Positions 1 through 8,419 of a DNA stretch of 44,290 nt are shown here, one piece after another. The position numbers were made by a program, and so were the translations under genes. Under the pieces are notes generated by a model that was not told the origin of the DNA, did not search any database, and saw nothing but the letters and a program-made list of their open reading frames with translations. The stretch comes from Leptolyngbya sp. (GTDB lineage Bacteria; Cyanobacteriota; Cyanobacteriia; Leptolyngbyales; Leptolyngbyaceae). Location of the stretch: NCBI GenBank assembly GCA_003249025.1, contig QBMH01000010.1:1-44290 (forward strand). Reading direction: 5' to 3'. The first letter of the stretch is position 1, and every line of letters starts with the position of its first letter.

Positions 1-2
1 GC

Positions 3-89
3 GACAATGGCTTCCAGAATATGGCTCAAGCTCAACGTCTCGCTGGCTTTGGTATTAACACACTCATGGACTTATTTAGAATGAAATAG
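3..89 (+). CDS. C-terminal fragment of an unknown protein (5' end outside window)
   Basis: An open frame enters from the left edge and ends at a TAG at 87-89. The last 28 residues include QNMAQAQRLAGFGINTLMDL, which has the amphipathic composition of a genuine protein tail. The other two plus frames also run open into this region for a while, so the assignment rests on residue composition only. I do not recognise the family. The gene runs convergently towards argB. Confidence 0.4.
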   Translation, partial: DNGFQNMAQAQRLAGFGINTLMDLFRMK

Positions 90-239
90 CCCTGGGTTGT
101 ATCAACTGACAATTTGCAGGTTAGGCGGGGGCGATCGCAGGCTTGTTTCAATTTTTTGCAGGCAGCTTAAATCGCATCAATGATGCTGGGAGTAACTAAG
201 CTAAGGGGCGAACATATCCCCGCGATCGCGTTTGACCCG
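90..239. other. Spacer between the left-edge gene and argB
   Basis: This 150-base convergent spacer contains HIP1-like GCGATCGC sites at about 131 and 222, and a short perfect palindrome GCATCA-a-TGATGC at about 173-185. There is no clear U-tract terminator and no gene. Confidence 0.4.
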
Positions 240-1130
240 TTACCTCACTCCCGCTGCTGCAATCATCGAACCAATCCCCGCATCGGTGAAGATTTCCAAC
301 AGTAGAGAATGGGGCAGGCGACCATCCAAAATGTGGGCAGCCCGAACTCCTTGAGCCAGAGATCGCACACAGCAGGTCACTTTTGGGATCATGCCACCCG
401 ACACAACGCCCTCATCAATTAAATTCCGTGCTGCTTGAATATCCAGTCGAGGAATTAGCGTAGACGGATCTTTGTAGTCCCGCAAAATCCCAGCCGTATC
501 CGTCAGCAAAATCAGTTTCTCAGCACCCAAAGCCGCCGCAATTTCACCCGCCACCGTATCCGCGTTAATGTTATACGCCTGTCCAGTCTCATCGGCTGCC
601 ACGCTAGACACCACGGGAATGTGCCCTGCATTTACCATTACTTCCAAAATGCGGGTATCCACGCTGGTTACTTCACCCACAAAGCCCACACCTTCGGCAT
701 TTGCTGGGCGTGCAGTGATTAAATTAGCATCCTTGCCACAAAGACCCACCGCCGAACCCCCTGCCGTGTTAATTAACGACACAATTTCCTTATTCACCCG
801 ACCGACCAGCACCATTTCCACCACATCCATCGTGGCGGCATCAGTCACTCGCAGCCCATCTTTGAACTGTGGCTCAATCCCCAATTTATCTAGCCAGATA
901 TTGATTTCGGGACCACCACCATGCACTAAAACCGGACGCAGCCCCACGCAGGACATAAACACCACATCTCGAATCACTTGGTCTTTAAGGGTGCTGTCTT
1001 TCATTGCTGCGCCGCCATATTTCACCACAATGGTTTTTCCGGCGAACTGCTGAATGTAGGGCAACGCTTCACTCAGAACTTTTGCCCTGACTGTTGCGGA
1101 TTCGTGGGTGGGTTCGTGTTCCGTCATCAT
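240..1130 (-). CDS. argB: Acetylglutamate kinase
   Basis: ArgB phosphorylates N-acetyl-L-glutamate with ATP, the second and controlled step of arginine synthesis in the cytoplasm. The sequence shows the amino-acid-kinase fold signatures: [11 protein letters not shown] near the N-terminus (phosphate-binding lysine and glycines), the acetylglutamate-binding [15 protein letters not shown], and the C-terminal GGMIPKV segment. Length (about 296 residues) is normal. The frame can be extended to a TTG at 1136, but ATG at 1130 (or the adjacent ATG at 1127) is the better start. In cyanobacteria this enzyme is feedback-inhibited by arginine and relieved by the PII protein GlnB; that is family knowledge, not visible here. 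No other arginine gene is adjacent, so it appears to be monocistronic. Confidence 0.96.
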   Translation of the reverse strand: MMTEHEPTHESATVRAKVLSEALPYIQQFAGKTIVVKYGGAAMKDSTLKDQVIRDVVFMSCVGLRPVLVHGGGPEINIWLDKLGIEPQFKDGLRVTDAATMDVVEMVLVGRVNKEIVSLINTAGGSAVGLCGKDANLITARPANAEGVGFVGEVTSVDTRILEVMVNAGHIPVVSSVAADETGQAYNINADTVAGEIAAALGAEKLILLTDTAGILRDYKDPSTLIPRLDIQAARNLIDEGVVSGGMIPKVTCCVRSLAQGVRAAHILDGRLPHSLLLEIFTDAGIGSMIAAAGVR

Positions 1131-1291
1131 GGTCAAGCTAACTCGTGCAATTGGATCTTTTGCAGTGTAAAGGACTAAGCCGCCTTCAACAATATGAATT
1201 GCGATCGCCCGCTGCTTATGTCATGAAATCCTGGCTTTAAGCGAGGCAGAGTTACCTCAATCTTCAGAGGAGAACGGGAGAAATAGCCGAT

Positions 1292-2014
1292 ATGATTGAA
1301 ATTTGCACGTATGGAGCAAGTGCCATGGTCAAAATCCCTCACCAACAAAAACTGCTGCCACCCCTAGAAAATGGCGATCGCTTGACCCGCTATGAGTTTG
1401 AGCGGCGCTACAACGCCATGCCTCATCTAAAAAAGGCTGAATTGATTGAAGGAGTGGTTTACGTGGCGGCTGCCCTACGGTTTAGAAGTCACGGTGAACC
1501 TCACGGGAATTTAATTGGCTGGTTATGGACTTATAAAATTGCCACTCTGGGGATTGAGTTAGGGATTGAACCAACCGTTCGCTTAGACTTAGACAACTCT
1601 CCCCAACCCGATGCCGTGCTGCTAATTGAGGAGCAGTGTGGCGGACAGTCGTGGCTGAGTGAGGATGACTATGTGGAAGGGGCACCGGAATTGGTAGCCG
1701 AGATTGCGGCGAGTAGCGCAGCGATTGACCTGGGAGATAAGAAACGGGCTTATCGTCGCAATGGCATTCAAGAGTACATCGTTTGGCAGGTGTTTGAACA
1801 AAAACTGGATTGGTTTTCTCTGCAAGAGGGAGAGTATGTGCCCTTGCCCGTTGATGAAAATGGCGTGATCCGGAGTCGCGTGTTTCCGGGCTTGTGGCTG
1901 GCAGTGGATGAGTTGCTGGCTGGAAATATGATGCGTGTGTTAGCGGTTTTGCAGGAAGGGTTGGCTAGCCCAGAACAGGCGACGTTTGTGCAGCAGCGAT
2001 CGCACCCGGAGTAG
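1292..2014 (+). CDS. Uma2 family (DUF820) restriction-endonuclease-fold protein
   Basis: A member of the large cyanobacterial Uma2/DUF820 family, whose fold is that of PD-(D/E)xK nucleases and whose cellular role is unknown. Visible family marks are NGDRLTRYEFERRY and KKAELIEGVVY near the N-terminus, then the putative active-site series PDAVLLI, ELVAEI and GDKKRAYRRNGIQEYIVW (Asp, Glu and Lys in order). Length is about 240 residues, slightly longer than the usual 190-220. An internal ATG at 1325 (MVKIPHQ) has GGAG 7-8 bases upstream and is a strong alternative start; the ATG at 1292 follows an AGGAG/GGGAG stretch. The gene is divergent from argB and convergent with znuB. Many paralogues per genome are typical. 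Confidence 0.88.
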   Translation: MIEICTYGASAMVKIPHQQKLLPPLENGDRLTRYEFERRYNAMPHLKKAELIEGVVYVAAALRFRSHGEPHGNLIGWLWTYKIATLGIELGIEPTVRLDLDNSPQPDAVLLIEEQCGGQSWLSEDDYVEGAPELVAEIAASSAAIDLGDKKRAYRRNGIQEYIVWQVFEQKLDWFSLQEGEYVPLPVDENGVIRSRVFPGLWLAVDELLAGNMMRVLAVLQEGLASPEQATFVQQRSHPE

Positions 2015-2117
2015 AAAAAACTAAAGTCACGCATCGCGTAAAGTCGGTCATGCCGGGATACATTGTGCGATTAAACTCGGTCAGATGGGAAAAGGAAACT
2101 AACGCGATCGCCCCAGG

Positions 2118-3002
2118 TTATTTACTCCGTTCCGTTTGTTTGAGGCGGCGAAGGATGTTAGCTGAAAGATTGGTGTCGGGTTGCGTCAATAGCCCTTGCG
2201 AAGGGCTAAACAGCACTGCCAGCACAAAGAACCCGCAGCTAATTAAGACAATGCAAGGTCCAGACGGCACATTTAGGTAATAGCTGAGGTACATGCCAAT
2301 CATGCTAGAAACCGCACCCAATAGCGCACCCAAGCCCATCATTTGGTGCAGTTCTTTAACAAGCAAGTAGGCGGTAGTGGCTGGACCCACCAGCAGCGCC
2401 ACCACCAGAACCACGCCAACGGTTTGCATACTGGCAATAATCGTCAGCGTGACCCCTGCCATCAAACCCAAATAAATACCATTGATTGGCAACCCGATCG
2501 CCTGTGCGCCTAAGCGATCGAAGGTGTAGAAAAACAACTCTTTATAAAACAGCCGAACCAGCACCAACACAACCAGCGTGATGATGGCAGTGCGAATGAC
2601 ATCGGCTTGCGTCACACCGAGAATGTCACCAAACAGAAAGCTATCGAGGTCGAGCTTGTTTCGCAGCAGGGTGATCAGCAACACGCCGAGGGCAAAAAAG
2701 CTGGAGAAAATCAGCGCCATCGCAGCATCCACTTTGATCCGAGTTTGGGAACGAATCCAGGCGATCAAAAAGGCGCTGATAATTCCCGACACAAATGCGC
2801 CAATTAGGATATTGATCTGCAAAAAAAAGGCGATCGCCAATCCGGGTAATACCGAATGTGCCATGACATCCCCCAACAGCGCCATTCGCTGCACCAATAG
2901 ATAAGTCCCTACAACCGGACATAAAATACCGGCGAGAACGCCAACCATCAAAGCATTTCGCATAAATTCAAAGCTAAGCGGTTCAAGCAACCATTCCAAC
3001 AT
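2118..3002 (-). CDS. znuB: Zinc/manganese ABC transporter, membrane permease (ZnuB/MntB family)
   Basis: Inner-membrane permease of a cluster-9 (family 9) metal ABC importer. The 294-residue protein is almost wholly hydrophobic, with about eight or nine predicted membrane segments. It carries the family segment GDVMAHSVLPGLAIAFFL, which precedes the ATPase-coupling loop, and a late GVVLVVALLVGPATTAYLL segment. It lies 32 bases downstream of the ATPase gene in the same orientation, so the two are cotranscribed from the divergent promoter next to znuA. Zinc rather than manganese is inferred from the ligands of the neighbouring binding protein, not from the permease. Confidence 0.9.
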   Translation of the reverse strand: MLEWLLEPLSFEFMRNALMVGVLAGILCPVVGTYLLVQRMALLGDVMAHSVLPGLAIAFFLQINILIGAFVSGIISAFLIAWIRSQTRIKVDAAMALIFSSFFALGVLLITLLRNKLDLDSFLFGDILGVTQADVIRTAIITLVVLVLVRLFYKELFFYTFDRLGAQAIGLPINGIYLGLMAGVTLTIIASMQTVGVVLVVALLVGPATTAYLLVKELHQMMGLGALLGAVSSMIGMYLSYYLNVPSGPCIVLISCGFFVLAVLFSPSQGLLTQPDTNLSANILRRLKQTERSK

Positions 3003-3034
3003 AAGCAGTGTATAGAAGCGATTAAATAGACGGT

Positions 3035-3784
3035 TTAACAGAAAAATGTGGTTTCGAGCGCATCGTGAAAATGCCTAGTTTGGGGCGTGATGCCATACGC
3101 CAGTTCAATATTGGTAGGGGTCATCACCTCTTTGGGTACACCTTGAGCAACGAGCCGCTGGTTTAGCAGCAGCAGTTGATCGTAGTGGTTCAAGATGCCA
3201 CCCCATTCGTGACAACTGATCAACAGCGTTTTGCCCTCTGCTTTCAGTTCATCGTAAATTTGAAAGATCAGTGCCTCTGTTTTTTTATCTACCGCTGCCA
3301 AGGGTTCATCCAGGAACAGCAGGTCGGCTTGTTGCGCGATCGCCCTCGCCAGAAAAACCCGCTGCTGTTGTCCACCGGAGAGCGATCCAATCGGGCGATC
3401 GCGTAAATCAAACAGTTCCACTCGCCGCAAAGATTCTTTGACAATTTCTGCCGACTGCCGACTGGGAGATCGAAACCATCCAGCATGAGTCGTCCGCGCC
3501 AGCATCACCACATTCCAAACCGTGGTGGGATAATCCCAGTCAATTTGCGATCGCTGTGGTACATAGGCAACCCGCTTCCGCTGCTGTTGAAGAGGCGCAC
3601 CTCGATAAATCACTTCGCCTGATTGTTTAGGAATCAACCCCAATAAAGCCTTAATCAGCGTACTTTTTCCGGCTCCGTTGGGACCCAGCAAACCAACCAA
3701 GATTCCCTCTGGAAGCCTGAAGGTTATATTTTCCAGTGCTTGTACGCTCCGGTAATTGACAGAGAGGTGCTGAACCAGTAGCAT
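3035..3784 (-). CDS. znuC: Zinc/manganese ABC transporter, ATP-binding subunit
   Basis: Cytoplasmic ATPase that powers metal import through the adjacent permease. Walker A GPNGAGKST lies at residues 34-42, the Q-loop at VPQRSQIDW (about 75), the signature LSGGQQQR at about 135 and Walker B LLFLDEPLAAVD at about 155. The switch histidine is in LLISCHEWG. Length (249 residues) is normal. The ATG start at 3784 is only 61 bases from the znuA start on the other strand. The intervening DNA holds a Fur/Zur-type operator, which predicts joint repression of both arms by metal. Confidence 0.93.
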   Translation of the reverse strand: MLLVQHLSVNYRSVQALENITFRLPEGILVGLLGPNGAGKSTLIKALLGLIPKQSGEVIYRGAPLQQQRKRVAYVPQRSQIDWDYPTTVWNVVMLARTTHAGWFRSPSRQSAEIVKESLRRVELFDLRDRPIGSLSGGQQQRVFLARAIAQQADLLFLDEPLAAVDKKTEALIFQIYDELKAEGKTLLISCHEWGGILNHYDQLLLLNQRLVAQGVPKEVMTPTNIELAYGITPQTRHFHDALETTFFC

Positions 3785-3791
3785 ATCAACC

Positions 3792-3811
3792 TGTAATGAT
3801 AACCATTCTCA
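3792..3811. promoter_or_regulatory. Fur/Zur-type operator in the znuC-znuA divergent promoter
   Basis: The core TGATAACCATTCTCA (3797-3811) is an imperfect inverted repeat of the TGA-AAn3TT-TCA type. The 19 bases from 3792 match the classical Fur-box consensus GATAATGATAATCATTATC at 15 positions by eye. Placement between divergent zinc-type transporter genes makes Zur the more likely regulator than Fur; that choice is inference. Confidence 0.7.
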
Positions 3812-3845
3812 TAATACTACTGGAAAACTAAGAGTCTGTAAACAA

Positions 3846-4925
3846 ATGATCGATAACCCATTTTCTTCAAGACTTTACCGGATGGGTGGATTTGCTGCCT
3901 TGTCACTGGTGCTCGGCATCAATGGCTGTAGCGCTCCTTCCCCAAATCAATCTGCTAGTCCCAGTCCAACCGATGCGACGAATGGCGCAATCACCAGTAC
4001 GAGCGAAAGCGTCGCACCAGGAGTCCGCCCCTTGGTCGTCGCGACGAACTCCGTTATCTGCGATGTCACCCGGCAAATTGCCGCCGACACAGTAAACCTT
4101 AAATGCCTGATTCCAGCGGGTGCCGATCCCCATGAATACCAGCCAAGACCCGAAGATAGCAAAGCGATCGAACAAGCAAAGTTAGTGTTGTACGGCGGCT
4201 ATAACTTTGAACATTTGCTGATTAAACTGATCACCGCTAGCTCAAACCCCGCCCCCAAAATTGCGGTTTATGAACTGGCGGTTCCCAAACCTCTCACATT
4301 TGAGGAAGATGGCAAAACCGAAACCGATCCTCACGTTTTTCACAGTGCGGCAAATGGGGTTCAAATTGCCGAGGTGATTGGCAAAAACTTAAGTCAGTTG
4401 GCACCTGGTAATGCCTCTCTTTATGCTACAAACACTAAAAAGGTGACGGATGATCTATCCCAAATCAACACCTGGATTAAGTCCGAAATTGCCACCATTC
4501 CGGCATCCCAACAAAAGTTAGTCACCACTCACGATGCCTTTGGCTACTATTCCAAGGAGTATGGGATTCCAGTTATCGGCGCGTTGCAGGGGATTAGCAC
4601 TGATGAAAAACCGACTCCGACACGAGTAGCAGAGTTGGTCAAAGCGATTCAAGCGGCGGGAGTGCCGACAATTTTTGCAGAGGCAACGGTAAACCCAAAG
4701 CTGATTGAGGCGGTGGCGAAAGAAGCAAATGTTAAGGTTGCAGACCAGGAGCTATTTGCGGATGGATTGGGCGAACAGAGCAGCATCGGCGAGACATATC
4801 AGAAGTTTTTTATTGCGAATACTAAAACTATTGTTGAAGGCTTGGGGGGCAAGTACACACCGTTTCAGCCTAAAACCTCTCGCTTTCCCAGTCTGAGGTA
4901 CTTAGCCGTAGCAAACGGTCACTAG
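3846..4925 (+). CDS. znuA: Metal ABC transporter substrate-binding lipoprotein (ZnuA/TroA type)
   Basis: Cluster A-I periplasmic binding protein that captures the metal for the ZnuBC importer. An N-terminal hydrophobic segment ends in an approximate lipobox LGINGC (Cys28), followed by a Ser/Pro-rich linker, so membrane anchoring is likely. Metal ligands can be placed by motif: His96 in GADPHEYQ, His163 in DPHVFH, His229 in TTHDAFGYY and Asp306 in FADGLGE. A third histidine rather than glutamate in the TTHD motif is the TroA/zinc pattern; manganese proteins such as PsaA and MntC have Glu there. The acidic/His-rich loop of many ZnuA proteins is absent. It is divergent from znuC and shares its operator. 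Confidence 0.9.
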   Translation: MIDNPFSSRLYRMGGFAALSLVLGINGCSAPSPNQSASPSPTDATNGAITSTSESVAPGVRPLVVATNSVICDVTRQIAADTVNLKCLIPAGADPHEYQPRPEDSKAIEQAKLVLYGGYNFEHLLIKLITASSNPAPKIAVYELAVPKPLTFEEDGKTETDPHVFHSAANGVQIAEVIGKNLSQLAPGNASLYATNTKKVTDDLSQINTWIKSEIATIPASQQKLVTTHDAFGYYSKEYGIPVIGALQGISTDEKPTPTRVAELVKAIQAAGVPTIFAEATVNPKLIEAVAKEANVKVADQELFADGLGEQSSIGETYQKFFIANTKTIVEGLGGKYTPFQPKTSRFPSLRYLAVANGH

Positions 4926-5029
4926 ATGTAAAAGATAGGGTGATTAAACAGGCAATTCCATCAGAGTTTTGATGGCAGTCCAGTGCCCTACATGATACTC
5001 TCAACGGTAATTCTTTATCGCGATCTCTC

Positions 5030-5290
5030 ATGGGTAGCCAATCCACAGCCAAAACCATCTTTCTCCTTGCCTCTATGGTGGGCTGGCTGATTGTGGGAGC
5101 AGCACTGATGTATCTTTTTCCTCTGATCGCCGATCGCCTTGTCTCTTCCGATGTCACCCATGTATGGCTAAAGACCTTGAGTCGTAGCGGTTACAATCCT
5201 ATGCTGGCTTGGGTTGGAGGCAGCATAGCCCTGGTAGTGACCGTGTTGAGTACCATCATCTGGCACCAGCGGTTTGAAGGCAAGATTTAG
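5030..5290 (+). CDS. Small membrane protein, two predicted transmembrane segments
   Basis: An 86-residue frame with two clear hydrophobic stretches: FLLASMVGWLIVGAALMYLF (about 11-30) and a second around LAWVGGSIALVVTVLSTIIW (about 59-78). A short polar loop containing ADRLVSSD separates them, and the tail is basic (RFEGKI). I do not recognise the family. It lies between znuA and the AI-2E family gene in the same orientation, with no obvious Shine-Dalgarno. Coding status rests on the well-formed membrane pattern and the lack of a competing frame. Confidence 0.6.
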   Translation: MGSQSTAKTIFLLASMVGWLIVGAALMYLFPLIADRLVSSDVTHVWLKTLSRSGYNPMLAWVGGSIALVVTVLSTIIWHQRFEGKI

Positions 5291-5385
5291 ATAAGGGACA
5301 GAGATGACTTTTGGACGGGCGATTAGGTGGCGATTAGGTGAGTTTTTCTGATTCAACCCAAACTCGCATATGGATTGGATTATAG

Positions 5386-6555
5386 ATGGATGGGGTATTC
5401 ACAAACCGGACTTTAGAGGAATATAGGAGAGATTACTTCACCCCATTCTGTATTCCTGTGTCTTCTCTCCAAAACATTCTCATTACTTGGTCTCTGGTAC
5501 TGGTTGCCACCTGGTTAACCACCCAAGCGTTGAGCTACATAGGTGGGTTAATTAGTATTTTGCTCACTGCTGCCCTCATTGCCTTTCTGCTGAACTACCC
5601 AGTTAATGCTCTAAAAAACCTGCTCCCTCGAACAGCCGCCGCAGTGATTGTCTATTTGGCAAGTGTTTTACTCGTTGTGCTGCTGCTGGTTACCTTGCTG
5701 CCGCCCATAATTAATCAGGGTGTACAGTTTATTACAGGGTTTCCCAACCTGCTAGCCCAAGCTCAGGATAAGTTAACGGGTTTTCAGGTGTGGAGCGATG
5801 AACATGGCTTCCCAATTAATGCACAATTCCTGACTTCTCAGGTTTTAAACCGGAGTCAGGCGATCGCTGAATCCACTGCAACTAGGGGAGTCAGTCTGGT
5901 TTTAGGCACCGTTAATCGTTTTGTAGATTTCACCTTAATTTTGGTGATTTCTTTTTACATGCTGATTGATGGCGATCGCCTTTGGCAAGCATTCACCTCT
6001 GTTCTGAACCCCCTTATCCAGCAAGAACTGACCATCAGCTTACGCACAAACCTACAGCGTTTTGGCACTGGGCAACTGCTTTTAGGAAGCTTTATGGCAG
6101 CCGCGTTAACAATCGCTTTTTGGATTTTACAGGTGCCTTTTTTCCTATTATTTGCCATGTTTATTGGAATCATGGAAGTGATTCCATTTGTGGGTGCGAC
6201 TCTAGGAATTGGAACAGTTGTCCTGATTGTTTTATTTATTGATTGGTGGTTAGCACTAAAAGTTTTAGTGGTTTCTTTAATTGTTCAGCAGGTGAAAGAT
6301 AACCTCATCACACCTAGGTTAATGGGAAAATTAACTGGGTTATCCCCTGTGTTTATCTTTATCTCCTTGCTGTTAGGCGCTAAAGTTGGTGGGTTACTCG
6401 GTATTATTCTGGCAATTCCCTTTACAGGCGTGGTCAAAAGCTTTGTAGAAGTCGTTTCTGAGCCAACCCTGCCGCCGCAAACGGGATCGTTTTTTCAGAA
6501 TCCGCTGGCGCTCAAGGACACCAATGCGGCTTTGGTGGAGGGGGTGAAGGAGTGA
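5386..6555 (+). CDS. AI-2E family transporter (PerM/TqsA family)
   Basis: Polytopic inner-membrane protein of the AI-2E exporter/PerM family (PF01594). The 389 residues give about seven or eight membrane segments: a paired N-terminal set (residues about 25-95), a long soluble stretch beginning GVQFITGFPNLLAQAQDKL, then a C-terminal bundle with the family segment GIMEVIPFVGATLG and DNLITPRLMGKLTGLSP. The latter two are hallmark motifs of the family. Substrate is unknown: family members have been linked to autoinducer-2 export and to Na+/H+ antiport, and cyanobacteria carry several paralogues. The C-terminal 30 residues are polar and variable. Confidence 0.88.
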   Translation: MDGVFTNRTLEEYRRDYFTPFCIPVSSLQNILITWSLVLVATWLTTQALSYIGGLISILLTAALIAFLLNYPVNALKNLLPRTAAAVIVYLASVLLVVLLLVTLLPPIINQGVQFITGFPNLLAQAQDKLTGFQVWSDEHGFPINAQFLTSQVLNRSQAIAESTATRGVSLVLGTVNRFVDFTLILVISFYMLIDGDRLWQAFTSVLNPLIQQELTISLRTNLQRFGTGQLLLGSFMAAALTIAFWILQVPFFLLFAMFIGIMEVIPFVGATLGIGTVVLIVLFIDWWLALKVLVVSLIVQQVKDNLITPRLMGKLTGLSPVFIFISLLLGAKVGGLLGIILAIPFTGVVKSFVEVVSEPTLPPQTGSFFQNPLALKDTNAALVEGVKE

Positions 6556-6586
6556 AGGCGTAAGCACTCAAAACTCAAAACTAACT

Positions 6587-7732
6587 TCATGGACAACTGG
6601 GTAGGCAGACTGTGAAAACGCTGCCTTTTCCTGGCTCAGATTGGGCGGCGATCGCGCCTTGGTGAGCTTCCACAATCCGACGAGAGAGATAGAGTCCTAA
6701 GCCACTGCCAGAGCGCTTGCTTTCTCCCTGACGAAACCGCTCAAATAAGCTCTCTTGATCTTCCAAAGATATGCCGGAGCCAGTATCTTTGACCTCAACC
6801 ATAACCCAAGGAGTATCCAGCAATGTGTGTTGCGGATCGTCTCCTATGGAGCCTGTGATACACACCTGAATGGAGCCAGTATCGGTAAACTTAATGGCAT
6901 TGCCAATCAGGTTGGTAAACAAGCGACGTAGTTCTAGGCGATCGCCCATGACGGTCATCGGGTGTCCAGTTCCCTCTGGGTCAACCTGCATCGTCAGCAA
7001 CAAGCCTTTTTCTTCGGCTAATGGCAGTAGCTCGGTGACGATCGCCTGAAGAATGGGCTGCAAGTCACAGGGAGAAAAGCTGAGGGTTTTGTGTCCGGCA
7101 TCATGGCGATACACTTCCAGAATCATGTTGACCATTTGCAGCAGATTTTGGTTGCTGTGAACCATCATGGCGATTGCCTCTGTCATTTCGGGCGAAACTT
7201 CCCCAAATGCGTCTTGCTTAAACAACGTCAACATGCGATCGGCCGCAACCAAAGGTGTACGCAAATCGTGAGTTAATCGATAAACGAAATCTTCCCGTTG
7301 GCGGGACATTTGCTCCTGCTGCTGCTTTGCTGTCTCTGCCTCTTGCTCTAGTCGATACAGCCTTACAGCGCTTCGTAAAATGCGAGATAGGCGATCGGGC
7401 GATACTTTTGATTTAGGTAAATAGTCCGTTGCTCCTGCTTTCATCAGGTCTACTGCAATCTGTTCATCGCCCTGCCCAGTTAGCACAATAATGGGGGTAC
7501 GAACGTTGTCTCTCCGCAAGTCTTTCACTAGGGAGAGTCCATCTCGATCAGGTAGCTGATAATCCAAAAAAACGCAGTCAAATGCAGTACTTTTCAATTG
7601 CTCGATCGCGCTACTACAGTCTGTTGCCTCAGTAAGAGTCATTTCAACACCAGCCGCTTTTAGAGCGCGATGCACTGCCATCCGATCAACATCATCGTCA
7701 TCAACCACCAGGATTTCTAAAGGCTCTTCCAT
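6587..7732 (-). CDS. Receiver-histidine kinase fusion (REC-HisKA-HATPase)
   Basis: A 381-residue cytoplasmic signalling protein with an N-terminal receiver domain (residues about 5-122; acidic pocket VVDDDD, phospho-acceptor Asp57 in FLDYQLP, Lys in LPKSK). This is joined by a Gln/Glu-rich helix to a histidine kinase core. The H-box is YRLTHDLRTPL with His155; the N-box is NLIGNAIKF, with G1 VKDTGSGIS and G2 SGSGLGLYLSRRIVEAH. There is no membrane segment or sensory PAS/GAF domain, so it must receive its signal from a partner. It lies 57 bases downstream of the Rcp1-like receiver gene on the same strand, implying a phosphorelay operon. The REC-first order is common in cyanobacteria. Confidence 0.93.
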   Translation of the reverse strand: MEEPLEILVVDDDDVDRMAVHRALKAAGVEMTLTEATDCSSAIEQLKSTAFDCVFLDYQLPDRDGLSLVKDLRRDNVRTPIIVLTGQGDEQIAVDLMKAGATDYLPKSKVSPDRLSRILRSAVRLYRLEQEAETAKQQQEQMSRQREDFVYRLTHDLRTPLVAADRMLTLFKQDAFGEVSPEMTEAIAMMVHSNQNLLQMVNMILEVYRHDAGHKTLSFSPCDLQPILQAIVTELLPLAEEKGLLLTMQVDPEGTGHPMTVMGDRLELRRLFTNLIGNAIKFTDTGSIQVCITGSIGDDPQHTLLDTPWVMVEVKDTGSGISLEDQESLFERFRQGESKRSGSGLGLYLSRRIVEAHQGAIAAQSEPGKGSVFTVCLPSCP

Positions 7733-7789
7733 AAAAACAAGACATTTTCTGAATCATTCACCTGTCTGAAATAAGTCCGGATAAGGTCG

Positions 7790-8224
7790 TTAATTAGGCA
7801 ACTCACACAGTGCCCAATAGTTGTTCAACGTTGCCATCAGTTCTGCAAAGTTGGTGAATGTTACAGGCTTCAAAATGTATCCCGCTACGTTGAGATTATA
7901 TGCCTCAATGCGATCGAGGTCTTGATTTGAAGTTGTCAACACCACCACTGGAGTAGAACGTAATGTGTCGTCAGCGCGTAGCTCTTGCAAAAATTCCAAT
8001 CCCCCCATGCGCGGCATGTTCAGATCGAGCAAAATCAGCCTGCGAACTAAAGGCAGCACTGGGTGATTTTGGTTTTCTCCACGAAGCATTGCAAGTGCCT
8101 CAAGACCGTTGCTGGCAATGTATAGCGGATTCGTAATATTGTTACGCTTGAACGCCCGTTGCACATTCATCACATCTACTTCGTCATCCTCAACTAAGAG
8201 GATATTCATCAGTTTGTCTTCCAT
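7790..8224 (-). CDS. Single-domain response regulator, Rcp1-like
   Basis: A CheY-like receiver of about 144 residues with no output domain. Acidic pocket residues are in ILLVEDDEVD, the phospho-acceptor Asp is in LILLDLNMPRMGG, and the Thr/Lys pair is in VVLTTSN and YILKPV. The insertion between beta-3 and the acceptor (RGENQNHPVLPLVRRL) and the C-terminal tail are typical of the Rcp1/cyanobacterial-phytochrome partner subfamily. ATG at 8224 is preferred; the frame extends to a TTG at 8236. It precedes the receiver-kinase fusion on the same strand. No phytochrome gene is present in the window, so its partner is either the adjacent kinase or distant. Confidence 0.9.
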   Translation of the reverse strand: MEDKLMNILLVEDDEVDVMNVQRAFKRNNITNPLYIASNGLEALAMLRGENQNHPVLPLVRRLILLDLNMPRMGGLEFLQELRADDTLRSTPVVVLTTSNQDLDRIEAYNLNVAGYILKPVTFTNFAELMATLNNYWALCELPN

Positions 8225-8329
8225 TGCTAGCTGCAAAATAGATAGTTTATTAAGAGTTTGTTACGTGCATTACATTCATTTTACGCAGTGATTCCAGGGT
8301 TATTCGTCAGCCTAAAGAAAGATACCGAT

Positions 8330-8362
8330 GCTTTATTTGCGCTTTATTTGCGCTTTATTTGC
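8330..8362. repeat. Three perfect tandem copies of an 11-bp unit
   Basis: The unit GCTTTATTTGC is repeated exactly three times (8330-8340, 8341-8351, 8352-8362) in the intergenic region upstream of the Rcp1-like gene and downstream of the SGNH protein gene. The 11-bp period is about one helical turn, so the T-tracts are in phase. Confidence 0.9.
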
Positions 8363-8419
8363 GTAAGTTGTAGCAAGTATTTTTGAAAATAAAAAAGGCA
8401 TTACTGACTTCTTAATCTA

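Noticed and set aside
568-1053. Plus-strand open frame opposite argB
   Set aside because: It lies wholly antisense to a complete, motif-bearing argB and has Thr/Ser/Pro-biased composition typical of a mirror frame.
2578-2904. Plus-strand open frame opposite znuB
   Set aside because: Antisense to a well-conserved permease gene; no protein motifs.
8330-8362. CRISPR array
   Set aside because: Units are 11 bp and directly adjacent, with no spacers and no cas genes in the window.
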